Shown: positions 12,634 through 21,266 of the stretch, piece after piece | Numbering within the stretch: position 1 is the stretch's first letter | Layout: each line of letters opens with the position of its first letter | Assembly: GCF_019263745.1 (NCBI RefSeq) | Contig: NZ_CP077107.1 | Span: forward strand, 1 to 64,000 | From: Methanospirillum hungatei | Lineage (GTDB): Archaea > Halobacteriota > Methanomicrobia > Methanomicrobiales > Methanospirillaceae | Direction: 5' to 3' | Length of the DNA: 64,000 nucleotides | The notes under the pieces: model-generated | What the model saw: the letters and a program-made list of their open reading frames with translations, nothing else | What the model was told of the DNA's origin: nothing | Databases searched by the model: none | Made by a program: the position numbers and the translations under genes

Positions 12634-13700
12634 TCGCGTTCTGTTCTCGGCGATATGTTTGTCCTGGTCGACACTCCGTACTTCATTGAATCTCCAATAT
12701 GGGCGGCAATACGAAAAGCCATGAGTCCTTCTTTCACTTCATCAGGAGTCGGGAGACTTTTATGTTCAGCCCTGGTGATGTAACATAGATAATCTGCCCC
12801 AGCTCCAGCGGAAAATGTTGCGCCAATTGCACCAGTAATATGATCATATCCCATGCCGACATCAGCTGGGAGTGGTCCTGCTACAAAGAGTGGAAAATCA
12901 GTCTTCTCTTTATAGTACCGGACACTTTCAGCTATTTTGTCTGCTCTGATATGTCCTCCGGCCCCTTCAATTATTACCTGAACTCCTTTCTTATGAGCCC
13001 GCTGTGCCAGCCTGATATTCTCTTCTATCTCCAGAATCTGTGCAGTATCCCGGCTATCATGGATACATCCTGATCTCATTGTATTTCCGAGAGAAAGGAC
13101 GATATTTTTAGATTTCAGTAAGGTAAGAATCTCATCAAAATGGGTAATATAGGGATTTTCCTGATTATTTTTTAGCATAAATGAAGTCATCATCGCTCCT
13201 CCTTTGGAAACAACTCCTAGTATTCGGGAACTGTGTTTCATTGCTTTTATTGTCTCAAATGAAGGGCAATGAAGAACCATTGATGAGATATCTTCTTTGA
13301 CTTGTTCTTTCAGATTTTCAATAATGATATCATCTGTGAGATGATCAAGGGTATTTTCTGCAACTGCCTGGTAGAGAGGGACTGTGGTCATGGGAAGTGT
13401 TGTGACACCAAGTATTGATCGTCTTATTTCTGGAATGTCTCCAGCAGTTGAGAGATCCGTAATAGTGTCTGCACCATAACATTCAGCAATTTTCGCTTTT
13501 TGTATCTCTTCTTCTTGAATACAATGACCGGATGAGGTACCAAGGTTTACATTTATTTTTGTCTTAAGTCCCCTTCCTATTGCAATCCCCTTATCCCCAC
13601 GGTACATAATTGCAATGGATCCTTTTTCCACTCCTTTCTGGACAAATTTATATGGCCTGTTTTCTAAATCGGATATTTTTCTTACTATTAAATTATTCAT
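12630..13700 (-). CDS. thiC: ThiC-like phosphomethylpyrimidine synthase, barrel part lacking its Fe-S tail
   Basis: 356 residues. ThiC converts aminoimidazole ribotide to the HMP-P moiety of thiamin by radical SAM chemistry. The sequence GTSSGHCIQEEEIQKAKIA, the GADTITDLSTAGD segment and TTLPMTTVPLYQA are classic ThiC barrel motifs, followed by EGAGGH and PLFVAGPLPADVG. The reading frame stops just before the Cys cluster, which continues in the -1 frame at 12633-12496. Without that cluster the protein could not do ThiC chemistry. A thiD kinase lies at 31046-31843. An inverted repeat at 13750-13777 is the likely operator of its promoter. It may be a pseudogene, a split gene or a frameshifted gene. 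Confidence 0.85.
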   Translation of the reverse strand: MNNLIVRKISDLENRPYKFVQKGVEKGSIAIMYRGDKGIAIGRGLKTKINVNLGTSSGHCIQEEEIQKAKIAECYGADTITDLSTAGDIPEIRRSILGVTTLPMTTVPLYQAVAENTLDHLTDDIIIENLKEQVKEDISSMVLHCPSFETIKAMKHSSRILGVVSKGGAMMTSFMLKNNQENPYITHFDEILTLLKSKNIVLSLGNTMRSGCIHDSRDTAQILEIEENIRLAQRAHKKGVQVIIEGAGGHIRADKIAESVRYYKEKTDFPLFVAGPLPADVGMGYDHITGAIGATFSAGAGADYLCYITRAEHKSLPTPDEVKEGLMAFRIAAHIGDSMKYGVSTRTNISPRTERE

Positions 13701-13749
13701 TTCTTTTTCTGGAGGTAGTTATTTTACAATATTTGGCAGTGCTGAAGTA

Positions 13750-13777
13750 TGCACCATATTATTTTGTTGTTGGTGCA
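13750..13777. promoter_or_regulatory. Inverted-repeat operator, copy 1 (TGCACCA-N14-TGGTGCA)
   Basis: Perfect 7-bp arms with a 14-bp AT-rich spacer that contains a TATA-like stretch, centred about 64 bp upstream of the ThiC-like start. Copy 2 has exactly the same arms and spacing, which makes chance unlikely. Confidence 0.75.
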
Positions 13778-13936
13778 TGTCATTTTCTTGGATCTCATTC
13801 TATCTACAACCCTATGAGGATAAAGAGCAATCCAGAAGACTTACAATATGGCTTCCATGATGATAATACTAAATTACTATGATTATATACTGGATAAAAT
13901 GGAAACACATTTACTCTAAAAGAGCCGAAACACTTA

Positions 13937-13967
13937 TGGTGCACCATATTACAATAGTATTGGTGCA
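13937..13967. promoter_or_regulatory. Inverted-repeat operator, copy 2, with an extra overlapping palindrome
   Basis: TGCACCA-N14-TGGTGCA at 13940-13967, the same geometry as copy 1. Its left arm is also the right half of a compact palindrome TGGTGCACCA at 13937-13946, giving three half-sites. It lies between the two divergent genes, about 190 bp from copy 1 and 200 bp before the mptG-fusion start. Confidence 0.75.
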
Positions 13968-14144
13968 CTATCCTCTAACAGCGAAACATGCACCTAGCAC
14001 AGTTTCTTCTGTACAGATCAATTCTGGTAACCCTGGAAAAATCGTACCGATTTTGTAAATTATTAGGTGAATCCATTTTTTATGAGGTCTTTATTTCTTA
14101 TTCTATAATTATGAAACATTTTTCAATACACATCACTCTGATAT

Positions 14145-14151
14145 TGGTGCA
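14145..14151 (+). promoter_or_regulatory. Third TGGTGCA half-site beside the start codon
   Basis: A single TGGTGCA ends 3 nt before the ATG of the chorismate lyase-MptG fusion and is embedded in ATATTGGTGCAATA. It could place a bound repressor over the transcription start. The remainder of 13701-14154 holds no supported gene; the short frames seen there lack any family signature. Confidence 0.5.
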
Positions 14152-14154
14152 ATA

Positions 14155-15690
14155 ATGATGCAGACATCGGTTCTGGAACTTATTAATAAGATAGAACAAG
14201 AATCTGGACAATTAACAAATCCTGAGCGTGCTCTTCTTATAACAGATGGTTCAGTTACCCGGCTTTTGGAGGCATTTGGTAATGCACCAGTCGGTGTCAG
14301 AACAATACAGCAGAATATTATTCAGGCATCAGAAAAAATCGCAGAAATTCTTGAAGTTAAACCCGGTGAAGATGTGAATTTTCGGGAAGTGGATCTGTAC
14401 AATAAAAATAATAATCGTGTTCTGATTCATGCTATCTCATATGCACCATTGAAACATCTTCCGGCGGGTGCAATAACCCGGCTTATGAAAGAAGATGAAC
14501 CGATTGGTATGATAATGCGTGATGAAAAGATGGAATCAAGGAGAGAAATCTTATCAATACAAAAAATTTCTCTCCCATCAGATGACCTGAAAAGGAATCA
14601 AATGGCGAAATTTAATTTGAGCAGATCATACCGGATAATTCATAATTCACGACCGATATTTTTTATTGAAGAACAAATCCCTTTCCCTCTTTTTACTGAG
14701 GATACTGTGGTTAGAGTGATTACTCCTTCTCGACTTCACATCGGGCTTCTTGATATGAATGGTTCAGGAGGCAGAGTCGATGGTGGTTCTGGTATAACTC
14801 TGGAAGATCCTGGTTTTATTTTTGAAATATCAGAAGCAGATACCTTTTCCCTGACCTCACAGGAACCAGAGGTTGCATACCAGGTGCAGCCAATCCTTGA
14901 AAAATTAAACATGAATGGATTGTCGATACCTCCGGTACATATTCACATTCAACAATCTATTCCCTTTCATTTTGGGCTTGGAAGTGGAACCCAGGCAGCT
15001 CTTGGAATTGCGGCCGGGATTGGGACAATGATTGGAGCGAATTTTTCTACAGATGCTCTTATTGCCTTATCCGGAAGGGGAGGAACTTCAGGGATAGGAA
15101 CAAGAGCCTTTTTTATGGGAGGATTACTCGTTGATGCTGGTCACCGGTTTGGCCCTGGCAGAAAGAAGGATTCTTTCGCACCATCAGCCTCATCATCAGG
15201 TGCAGGAGCAGCTCCTCTGGTTGGCCGGTATAATATCCCGAAAGATTGGAATTTCGTACTTGCAATACCTGATGGATTGGCAGAAATTCACGGTCAGTTG
15301 GAATATGATATGTTTCAGAGATACTGTCCTGTTCCACAACATGAAGTTCAGGCTCTTTCTCATATTCTTCTTATGAAACTGATCCCTTCTGTAATCGAAG
15401 AAGATCTGGAACAATTCGGAGAGGCAATTAATGATTTCCAGAATTATGGGTTTAAAAAATGTGAAATCAGTCTTCAGTCACCGGTTATTACGGATATCAT
15501 TGATGCCATGAGGGATGCCGGTGCAGCTGGGGTAGGTATGAGTTCATTTGGACCGGTAGTGTATGGGGTATGTGATTCGAATACGTCTGCTATCATTTCT
15601 TCAGCTCAAAGGATTATGAATCAATGGAAAGGCGGAAAAACGATCTGCACGAAGGGGAGAAATAGGGGTGCTGATATTATGAAAACCTAA
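14155..15690 (+). CDS. mptG: Chorismate lyase-like domain fused to beta-ribofuranosylaminobenzene 5'-phosphate synthase
   Basis: 511 residues with two enzymes of one pathway. Residues about 1-175 match the archaeal chorismate pyruvate-lyase family (DUF98): ALLITDGSVTRLLE, a REV.LY strand, and PIGMIMRDEKMESRREI. Residues about 185-500 are a GHMP-kinase-fold beta-RFAP synthase, with TPSRLHIGLLDMNG, the Gly-rich GLGSGTQAALG near 280, and the C-terminal GVGMSSFGPVVYG. Known chemistry: the lyase makes 4-hydroxybenzoate from chorismate, and the synthase couples it to PRPP with loss of CO2 in methanopterin synthesis. Fusion would hand the intermediate on directly. It is divergent from the ThiC-like gene, with shared operators. 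Confidence 0.88.
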   Translation: MMQTSVLELINKIEQESGQLTNPERALLITDGSVTRLLEAFGNAPVGVRTIQQNIIQASEKIAEILEVKPGEDVNFREVDLYNKNNNRVLIHAISYAPLKHLPAGAITRLMKEDEPIGMIMRDEKMESRREILSIQKISLPSDDLKRNQMAKFNLSRSYRIIHNSRPIFFIEEQIPFPLFTEDTVVRVITPSRLHIGLLDMNGSGGRVDGGSGITLEDPGFIFEISEADTFSLTSQEPEVAYQVQPILEKLNMNGLSIPPVHIHIQQSIPFHFGLGSGTQAALGIAAGIGTMIGANFSTDALIALSGRGGTSGIGTRAFFMGGLLVDAGHRFGPGRKKDSFAPSASSSGAGAAPLVGRYNIPKDWNFVLAIPDGLAEIHGQLEYDMFQRYCPVPQHEVQALSHILLMKLIPSVIEEDLEQFGEAINDFQNYGFKKCEISLQSPVITDIIDAMRDAGAAGVGMSSFGPVVYGVCDSNTSAIISSAQRIMNQWKGGKTICTKGRNRGADIMKT

Positions 15691-15723
15691 TTCCATTTAC
15701 TATCGAAAATTAAGCGCTTTTGA

Positions 15724-16746
15724 TCAGATATCTGCCTGAAAGTAACGGATGAGATATTTTCGGACCTTTTCTGATTCAACAAATCCCTTATCAAGTTCAT
15801 CAACAAGTGAATCGATAATTTCTACCTGTTCTGAAATTTTTACATTTTCAGGGGTATCAGAAAATGAAGCAAGAGTCAGGATGACACTTAATGGATTTCT
15901 AATTCTATCATTTAAAATTGCAAATTGTTCAATATTCTTATTTATCTGTTCAAAGGCATTTTTCTGAAGTTGCCTGATACCTACCCTGTCAGAGATATCC
16001 CGGGATATCTGAATGATGAAATCTTCATTTTGAATTTTTACTATTAAAGCGGTGATTTCAACTGGAATTTTCATCCTATCCTTTGAGACTTCTGAAAATT
16101 CTCCTGTCTGAACTGGTTTAATTCGAAAATTTTTAATAAAAGACAAGAACTTTCCAAATTCTTCTGGGGGAAGAATATCTGCAGGTGAAAGTGTCAATAG
16201 TTCCTTCTGAGTGTATTTTAGTCTTTTAATCGCAGATGAATTAGTCTCTATAAAACGTCCAGGGTAATATGTTTCATCTACCCGATACATTGTAACTGAG
16301 TCAAACAAATTTTCAAAAATTATTTTGAATCTTTTTTCAGTGCGGATTAGGAGTTCTTCAGTCTTTTTCCATCTTGTGATTTTTCTAAAATATCCTAACT
16401 TCCAGGAACAATCAGAATTTTTTGTTTTCTGAATTGTAAATTCCACAGAATGACCTTTACCTGGCCCGGAAAAAATATCAAGATCTTTATCTTCCAGGTT
16501 ATGTGAGGATAGATGATATCCCTCCAGTGAGATAATGTCTGAACTTTTAATCACTGGAATAACAACTTCCTCAATGAAACGATCAAATTTTTTTCCGATA
16601 TAATCCACATCATTGACCGGAAATAGTTGAAAAATCCCTTTGTTCAGGTGACAAATGATATCTGAATCGTTTAAGATTATAATGCCATCTTCAATTTCTG
16701 AAGTAAGCTCATACCAGATCTGATATAAACTCTCTATGGGTATCAT
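15724..16746 (-). CDS. PAS-domain sensor protein with a degenerate H-box and no ATPase domain
   Basis: 340 residues. Two PAS-like domains are seen, at about 5-130 and 140-255, the second ending in the typical DISDRV linker. After it comes FAILNDRIRNPLSVILTLASF, which resembles the dimerisation helix of histidine kinases, but the phospho-accepting His is replaced (NDRIRNP). There is no HATPase domain after it. It therefore probably senses a signal and acts through protein contacts rather than by autophosphorylation. No transmembrane helix is seen. It converges with the mptG fusion; the STAS gene starts 130 bp beyond its start on the other strand. Confidence 0.72.
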   Translation of the reverse strand: MIPIESLYQIWYELTSEIEDGIIILNDSDIICHLNKGIFQLFPVNDVDYIGKKFDRFIEEVVIPVIKSSDIISLEGYHLSSHNLEDKDLDIFSGPGKGHSVEFTIQKTKNSDCSWKLGYFRKITRWKKTEELLIRTEKRFKIIFENLFDSVTMYRVDETYYPGRFIETNSSAIKRLKYTQKELLTLSPADILPPEEFGKFLSFIKNFRIKPVQTGEFSEVSKDRMKIPVEITALIVKIQNEDFIIQISRDISDRVGIRQLQKNAFEQINKNIEQFAILNDRIRNPLSVILTLASFSDTPENVKISEQVEIIDSLVDELDKGFVESEKVRKYLIRYFQADI

Positions 16747-16877
16747 GAATTAATTTATGTATGTAATTAAATCTATATATGGAAAAAGCATTCTACCAAT
16801 TATTATAAAATGTGTTGTATAAATTCGAATACCTGCACCTTTATATTACTATTCTTTTATAATGATACAGATAAAAT

Positions 16878-17285
16878 ATGGCATCCCCAGATTTCGAGAC
16901 GAACATTCTCTATACATTAAAAAAAGAAGCAGGTTCTGTTCTTCCCATAGACATTTGGTATGAGGGGGAGATCTGGGTTTTTCATCCGGTGGGTTCAATT
17001 GACACTACAACATCATCTGATCTAGAAGGAACATTGATGGAAGGCATTGCCCAGGGGATGCGATGGATTATCCTTGATCTGACTGATGTTCGGTATGTAT
17101 CAAGTGCAGGAATACGTGTTTTTATTACCACAGTAAAGTCCTTAAAAAAAGAAAATGGCGAAATTCGATTTTCTACTCCTAATAAAAATGTATTAGACGT
17201 TCTTCAATTATCTGGATTGTTAAAAATATTAAAAGTATATCCTGATAATTCAACAGCTATCAAGTCATTTGCCTGTAAAACATAA
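16878..17285 (+). CDS. STAS-domain protein (anti-sigma factor antagonist family)
   Basis: 135 residues, RsbV/SpoIIAA type. After about 28 leader residues the fold begins with IWVFHPVGSIDTTTSSDLEG, and the signature DVRYVSSAGIRVFI near residues 72-86 carries the Ser that is phosphorylated by RsbW-like kinases in bacteria. The window also encodes an RsbW-like ATPase (24399-25913) and an RsbU-like phosphatase (29566-30945), the two enzymes expected to set its phosphorylation state. Its target in an archaeon is unknown. A TATA-like TTCTTTTATAATG precedes the start. Confidence 0.85.
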   Translation: MASPDFETNILYTLKKEAGSVLPIDIWYEGEIWVFHPVGSIDTTTSSDLEGTLMEGIAQGMRWIILDLTDVRYVSSAGIRVFITTVKSLKKENGEIRFSTPNKNVLDVLQLSGLLKILKVYPDNSTAIKSFACKT

Positions 17286-17314
17286 TGTATATAAAAAATT
17301 TTCTTATTTTATTA

Positions 17315-18793
17315 TTACCTTTTTCCTACGTCATGAAGGTATTCAAAATCAATATGTCCGTTATAGGGGTCTGTTTTCAATAGTCTTACAATTACTTTTT
17401 GCCCAACTTTTAGACCTGATTCTTTTCGCATTACTCTTCCTTCTGCAGGAGGGCTGATAAGTCTGACATATATTCCTTTTTCTGATGCACCTGTCACAAA
17501 TCCCTCAAAGTTTTCTCCAATTCTTGGTTTTAGGAGGACTGCTGCTGCTGATTTTCTCATAAACCGCTCAACCTTGTTTGCTGCTTTTTCCCGACCGGAA
17601 AGCCATTCCGCTTTCTCATCCAGTTCCCTGACATGATAAGGAGATTTTGTTCCAAGAAGAACTGATTTAATGAGACGCTGGATAATAAGGTCAACATATC
17701 TCCGGTTAGGGGCAGTACCATGTGTGTAATCGGTTACTGCAAGTGCAAAGTGGCCGATAGGGGTTTTACCTGGGATGAATGGAACATACTCTCCAGAACC
17801 CATAAGTTTCACTATAGTGAGTGAGAGATCGGGGAATCGTTCAGGATCAGTTTCCCGTTGTTTTGTCAGAAAAGAAGAGAGGGATTTTGCATCCGGATTG
17901 AATGGGAGTTTTTCACCGTATTTTGCTGCTACAAGTCGAATCTCTTCCCAGTATTTAGGAACTCTGACAACTCGTTGTATCATGGGTAAACCGGCGTTTT
18001 CAAGAAAAACTACCATTGTCCCGTTAGCTGCAACCATGAACTCTTCAATAAGGCATCGTGCAGCATTTTGCTCTTGGATTACCAGGTCAGTCACCGTTTC
18101 TCCATCCGACACCACCTGTGCTTCAAGGGTTTCAAGATCCAGGGCACCCTGTCTTCTTCGATGTGCACGAAGACGTATTGCAGCTTCATTTTGCAATTCC
18201 AGTTGTTTTTTCAGACCTTCAGTCTCTGCTACATGTGTTGGAACCGGAATCTTATCTTCAAGCCAGTCTCCGATTTCTTCATAGATAAGCTTTGCCTTAT
18301 TCCGGACCACTCCCTGGTAAATATCACCTGGTCTGACTCCCCCATCAGAAAGAACTGTGAATTCGATGATTATTGCATAACAGTCCTGACCTGGAAGGAG
18401 TGAGGTAATTCCTTTACAGAGTCGGTCAGGGAGCATATGAAAGGTAATAATTCCTGGATAGACCGATGTTCCATTATGTCCGGCATGTTTATCGATATAG
18501 GAATTCTTTGTCACATAATGATCAACATCTGATATGGCTACTTTTACATGAATTTCACCATTTTCACCTTCTTTTACGAACTCAATCTGGTCAAGATCTT
18601 CTGAATCCACATTATCGATAGAGCTCCAGAGGAGTCCACGGAGATCTTTTATTCCTTTTTTAATTTTTATATGATGTTCAGGGTTTAGGTGGTTTGTTTC
18701 ATGAATAACCTCACGTGAAAACCTGGGATTAAAACCATATCTCTCCATGGTGTCCCATGAAATCGTTTTTAGATCAACATGCTGATGTTTCAT
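17315..18793 (-). CDS. RNase II/RNase R family exoribonuclease
   Basis: 492 residues, an RNB-domain 3'-5' exoribonuclease of the VacB/RNase II family. The catalytic block is SSIDNVDSEDLDQIEF near residue 58. The three Asp corresponding to D201, D207 and D209 of E. coli RNase II are kept, but the D210 position is Gln, as I recall for one bacterial-archaeal subfamily. PLLPGQD-like and GTAPNRRYVDLIIQR segments further on are typical of the RNB core. The C-terminal 70 residues look like an S1/OB fold (GENFEGFVTGASEKGIYVRL). It converges with the STAS gene, with about 30 bp between stops. Confidence 0.88.
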   Translation of the reverse strand: MKHQHVDLKTISWDTMERYGFNPRFSREVIHETNHLNPEHHIKIKKGIKDLRGLLWSSIDNVDSEDLDQIEFVKEGENGEIHVKVAISDVDHYVTKNSYIDKHAGHNGTSVYPGIITFHMLPDRLCKGITSLLPGQDCYAIIIEFTVLSDGGVRPGDIYQGVVRNKAKLIYEEIGDWLEDKIPVPTHVAETEGLKKQLELQNEAAIRLRAHRRRQGALDLETLEAQVVSDGETVTDLVIQEQNAARCLIEEFMVAANGTMVVFLENAGLPMIQRVVRVPKYWEEIRLVAAKYGEKLPFNPDAKSLSSFLTKQRETDPERFPDLSLTIVKLMGSGEYVPFIPGKTPIGHFALAVTDYTHGTAPNRRYVDLIIQRLIKSVLLGTKSPYHVRELDEKAEWLSGREKAANKVERFMRKSAAAVLLKPRIGENFEGFVTGASEKGIYVRLISPPAEGRVMRKESGLKVGQKVIVRLLKTDPYNGHIDFEYLHDVGKR

Positions 18794-18890
18794 AATGCAT
18801 CCCTGATAGAGGAATCATACCGGGCTATAGATATCTGTTCGCATTTTTCTTAGGGTATCAGTTTTCTGTTATCACATCCCATAATCTGGT

Positions 18891-19460
18891 ATGAAACAAT
18901 CAATCGGAAAGAAACCTGCAATTATTCCAACACCAGTTCTTATTATCGGAACCTATGATAAAAACGGAAAAGCAAATAGCATGACCGCTGCATGGGGTGG
19001 AGTCTGCAGCTCTGATCCTCTCAGTATCTCCTTTTCTGTTCAGCGAACCAGGCATACACATGAGGCTTTGCTGGAAAAGAAAGAATGTACAATAAGTATT
19101 CCTTTAGCAGCCCATGTGAAAGAGGCAGATTATTTTGGGGTGTCATCTGGAAGAGATCGAGATAAATTTTCAGATACTGGTCTCACCCCGGTTCGTGCAC
19201 CTTCGGTTCATGCTCCCTATGTTGATGAGTTTCCTATTGTCATCGAATGTAAAATCTCCAATGTAGTGGATGTTGGAGTGCATGACCTTTTTATCGCAGA
19301 GGTTGTTGATGTTCTGATCGAAGATACCTGGATGAGTGCAGATGGGAAACCTGATCTTCAAAAGGCACCCTTCTTCTTTTATAATCCCCTGGATCGGTCA
19401 TACTATAAAACTGGAGAATTTCTGATGCAGGGATTTTCAACCAGTAATCTCTTTAAATAA
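18891..19460 (+). CDS. Flavin reductase-like (FMN-binding split barrel) protein
   Basis: 189 residues. The fold and motifs (IPTPVLIIGTYDKNGKANSMTAAWGG, then SISFSVQRTRHTHEALL and FGVSSGRDRDKF) match the flavin reductase/flavoredoxin family that binds FMN. Such proteins in anaerobes transfer electrons to unknown partners. It is divergently transcribed from the exoribonuclease and convergent with adenine deaminase, so no operon partner identifies its role. Confidence 0.85.
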   Translation: MKQSIGKKPAIIPTPVLIIGTYDKNGKANSMTAAWGGVCSSDPLSISFSVQRTRHTHEALLEKKECTISIPLAAHVKEADYFGVSSGRDRDKFSDTGLTPVRAPSVHAPYVDEFPIVIECKISNVVDVGVHDLFIAEVVDVLIEDTWMSADGKPDLQKAPFFFYNPLDRSYYKTGEFLMQGFSTSNLFK

Positions 19461-19512
19461 TTTTTTCAGAAAAGAAAATGATGTCTTGAAAAGATTAGCC
19501 ATACATGGAAGG

Positions 19513-21183
19513 TCATGTATCTGCTGGTTTTTCTTCATCCATAAAAAGGGGGACATTTGAAAATATGTTTACATCAAAAACTCCCTTGGTTGTTACCCGT
19601 AACTCAGGAATTACTGATAATGCCAGAAAGGAAAGATACATGAAGGGATCTTTGATTGCGCCACACGCTTTTGTGAGGTGATGAATACTCTCTAAACCTT
19701 TATGCACGTTTTCATACGGTAATTCTGACATTAATCCGGCAAGAGACAGAGGTAAACAGACCTCCTCCTTCCCATTCAGGGCAACCATCGCCCCCTTATT
19801 TTTTACTACCATCGCAATCGCAGAGATGATTTCATTATCACTTGTCCCGACTGCGATGATATTATGGGAGTCATGTGAAACACTCGATGCCATAGCACCG
19901 CTTGTAAGACCAAGACCCCTGACCAGCCCTACTCCAATATTTTCCGGATAATATCGTGAAACAACCACAATTTTTAATATATCCCTTTTTAAATCTGGAA
20001 TTTCATCACTTGAAAGTTGGATATATTCTGCCTTTGTTCCTATCTGTCCTTCTTGTATCTTGACAACCCGTGCAGTTCCTGTTCCGGTTATCCTGATCTC
20101 TTCCGGGGATGGAATTTTAGCATGGAATGGCCAGTTTTTTAGGGTATGAGTTTTTTCTTTCCTAAAATGTTCAGGGAGTACTAATCTCCCGTTTTTATAT
20201 GTAGCATGAACGTTACACTTTTTTATGTCATCTATGACACAGAAATCAGCAATACGCCCGGCACTTATTGCACCTCTGTCATACAACCGAAAACGTTCTG
20301 CAGGTGAGAGCGTTGCCATTCTGTATGCAAGTTCCGGTTCACATCCTTCTCCAATCGCTTTTCTGATACAATCATCAATATGGCCGGATGTAACTAGCAT
20401 ATCTGCATGCCGGTCATCAGTACAGAAACTACAGCGGGATGATGAACATGCGTTAACCAGAGGAATGAGGGTATGCAGATTTCGTTCAGTCGAGCCTTCC
20501 CTGATGAATAGAAACATTCCCTTCTGAAGTTTTTCTTTCCCTTCGCTTTTTACAGTAGTTTCATGATCGCTTTGAAGTCCGGTGGCAATATATTGATCAA
20601 GCAAAGTTCCGGTCAGAAAAGGAGCATGTCCGTCACGAATGGAGGTCAGGATTAATTTTTCCATAACTAAGGGTTCCTCTGATAACACTCCGGGCACGTT
20701 CATCATTTCACCCAGACCCAGAACACCATCTCTGTTCATGAAGGGAAGAAGTAAATCAGCCGTAAGCGTTATTGCACATTCGTCGATAGGGGTTGCAGCA
20801 ACACAGGAAGGCAACATAACCATGATATCCAGCGGCTGATTTTCATGTGCCTGAAGTATATATTCTATTCCTGCAGTTCCACATACATTCGCAATTTCAT
20901 GAGGATCTGCAACAACCGTGGTAGTTCCATGCTGCATAACGAGCCGTGCATATTCATATGGGGTGAGTAATGAACTTTCAATATGAACATGAGCATCAAT
21001 GAAACCGGGGCAGACATAAGAGGATTTGAGATCTACCTCTTCTTTTCCTGAATACCCTGGTCCGGTACCTATAAATATCCCATTCCTGACAGCAAAATCT
21101 TCATTTAGCCATTCACAGGTATATGGGTTGAAAATAATCCCGTTTTTAAATATTATATCTGCTGATTCTTCCCATCTGGTCAT
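19513..21183 (-). CDS. ade: Adenine deaminase
   Basis: 556 residues. Converts adenine to hypoxanthine and ammonia in purine salvage. Amidohydrolase fold: DAHVHIESSLLTP (metal-binding His pair near residue 64), HGTTTVVADPHEIANV, ELGEMMNVPGV-like segment, and CTDDRHADML with the metal Asp. The C-terminal domain has GLGLTSGAMASSVSHDSHNIIAVG, which is typical of this deaminase. The neighbouring divergent gene is a purine permease, so uptake and deamination are probably controlled together. Confidence 0.95.
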   Translation of the reverse strand: MTRWEESADIIFKNGIIFNPYTCEWLNEDFAVRNGIFIGTGPGYSGKEEVDLKSSYVCPGFIDAHVHIESSLLTPYEYARLVMQHGTTTVVADPHEIANVCGTAGIEYILQAHENQPLDIMVMLPSCVAATPIDECAITLTADLLLPFMNRDGVLGLGEMMNVPGVLSEEPLVMEKLILTSIRDGHAPFLTGTLLDQYIATGLQSDHETTVKSEGKEKLQKGMFLFIREGSTERNLHTLIPLVNACSSSRCSFCTDDRHADMLVTSGHIDDCIRKAIGEGCEPELAYRMATLSPAERFRLYDRGAISAGRIADFCVIDDIKKCNVHATYKNGRLVLPEHFRKEKTHTLKNWPFHAKIPSPEEIRITGTGTARVVKIQEGQIGTKAEYIQLSSDEIPDLKRDILKIVVVSRYYPENIGVGLVRGLGLTSGAMASSVSHDSHNIIAVGTSDNEIISAIAMVVKNKGAMVALNGKEEVCLPLSLAGLMSELPYENVHKGLESIHHLTKACGAIKDPFMYLSFLALSVIPELRVTTKGVFDVNIFSNVPLFMDEEKPADT

Positions 21184-21266
21184 AAAATATTTGTTTCCCC
21201 CTGGATTGACACACGGGTCATATAGTGGAATTTATAGATATTAAGACGTTATTATCATTAAGAACT

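Noticed and set aside
12408-12689. 93-codon plus-strand frame opposite the 3' end of the ThiC-like gene
   Set aside because: It is antisense to the detached ThiC Fe-S segment, which has strong family motifs.
13610-13882. Plus-strand frames of 80-90 codons in the ThiC/mptG promoter region
   Set aside because: They overlap the start of the ThiC-like gene and the operator array, and show only low-complexity hydrophobic residues.
17315-18793. Loss of exoribonuclease activity because the last Asp of the RNB motif is Gln
   Set aside because: The essential Asp positions are kept, and the DLDQ form recurs in a known subfamily, so inactivity is not supported.
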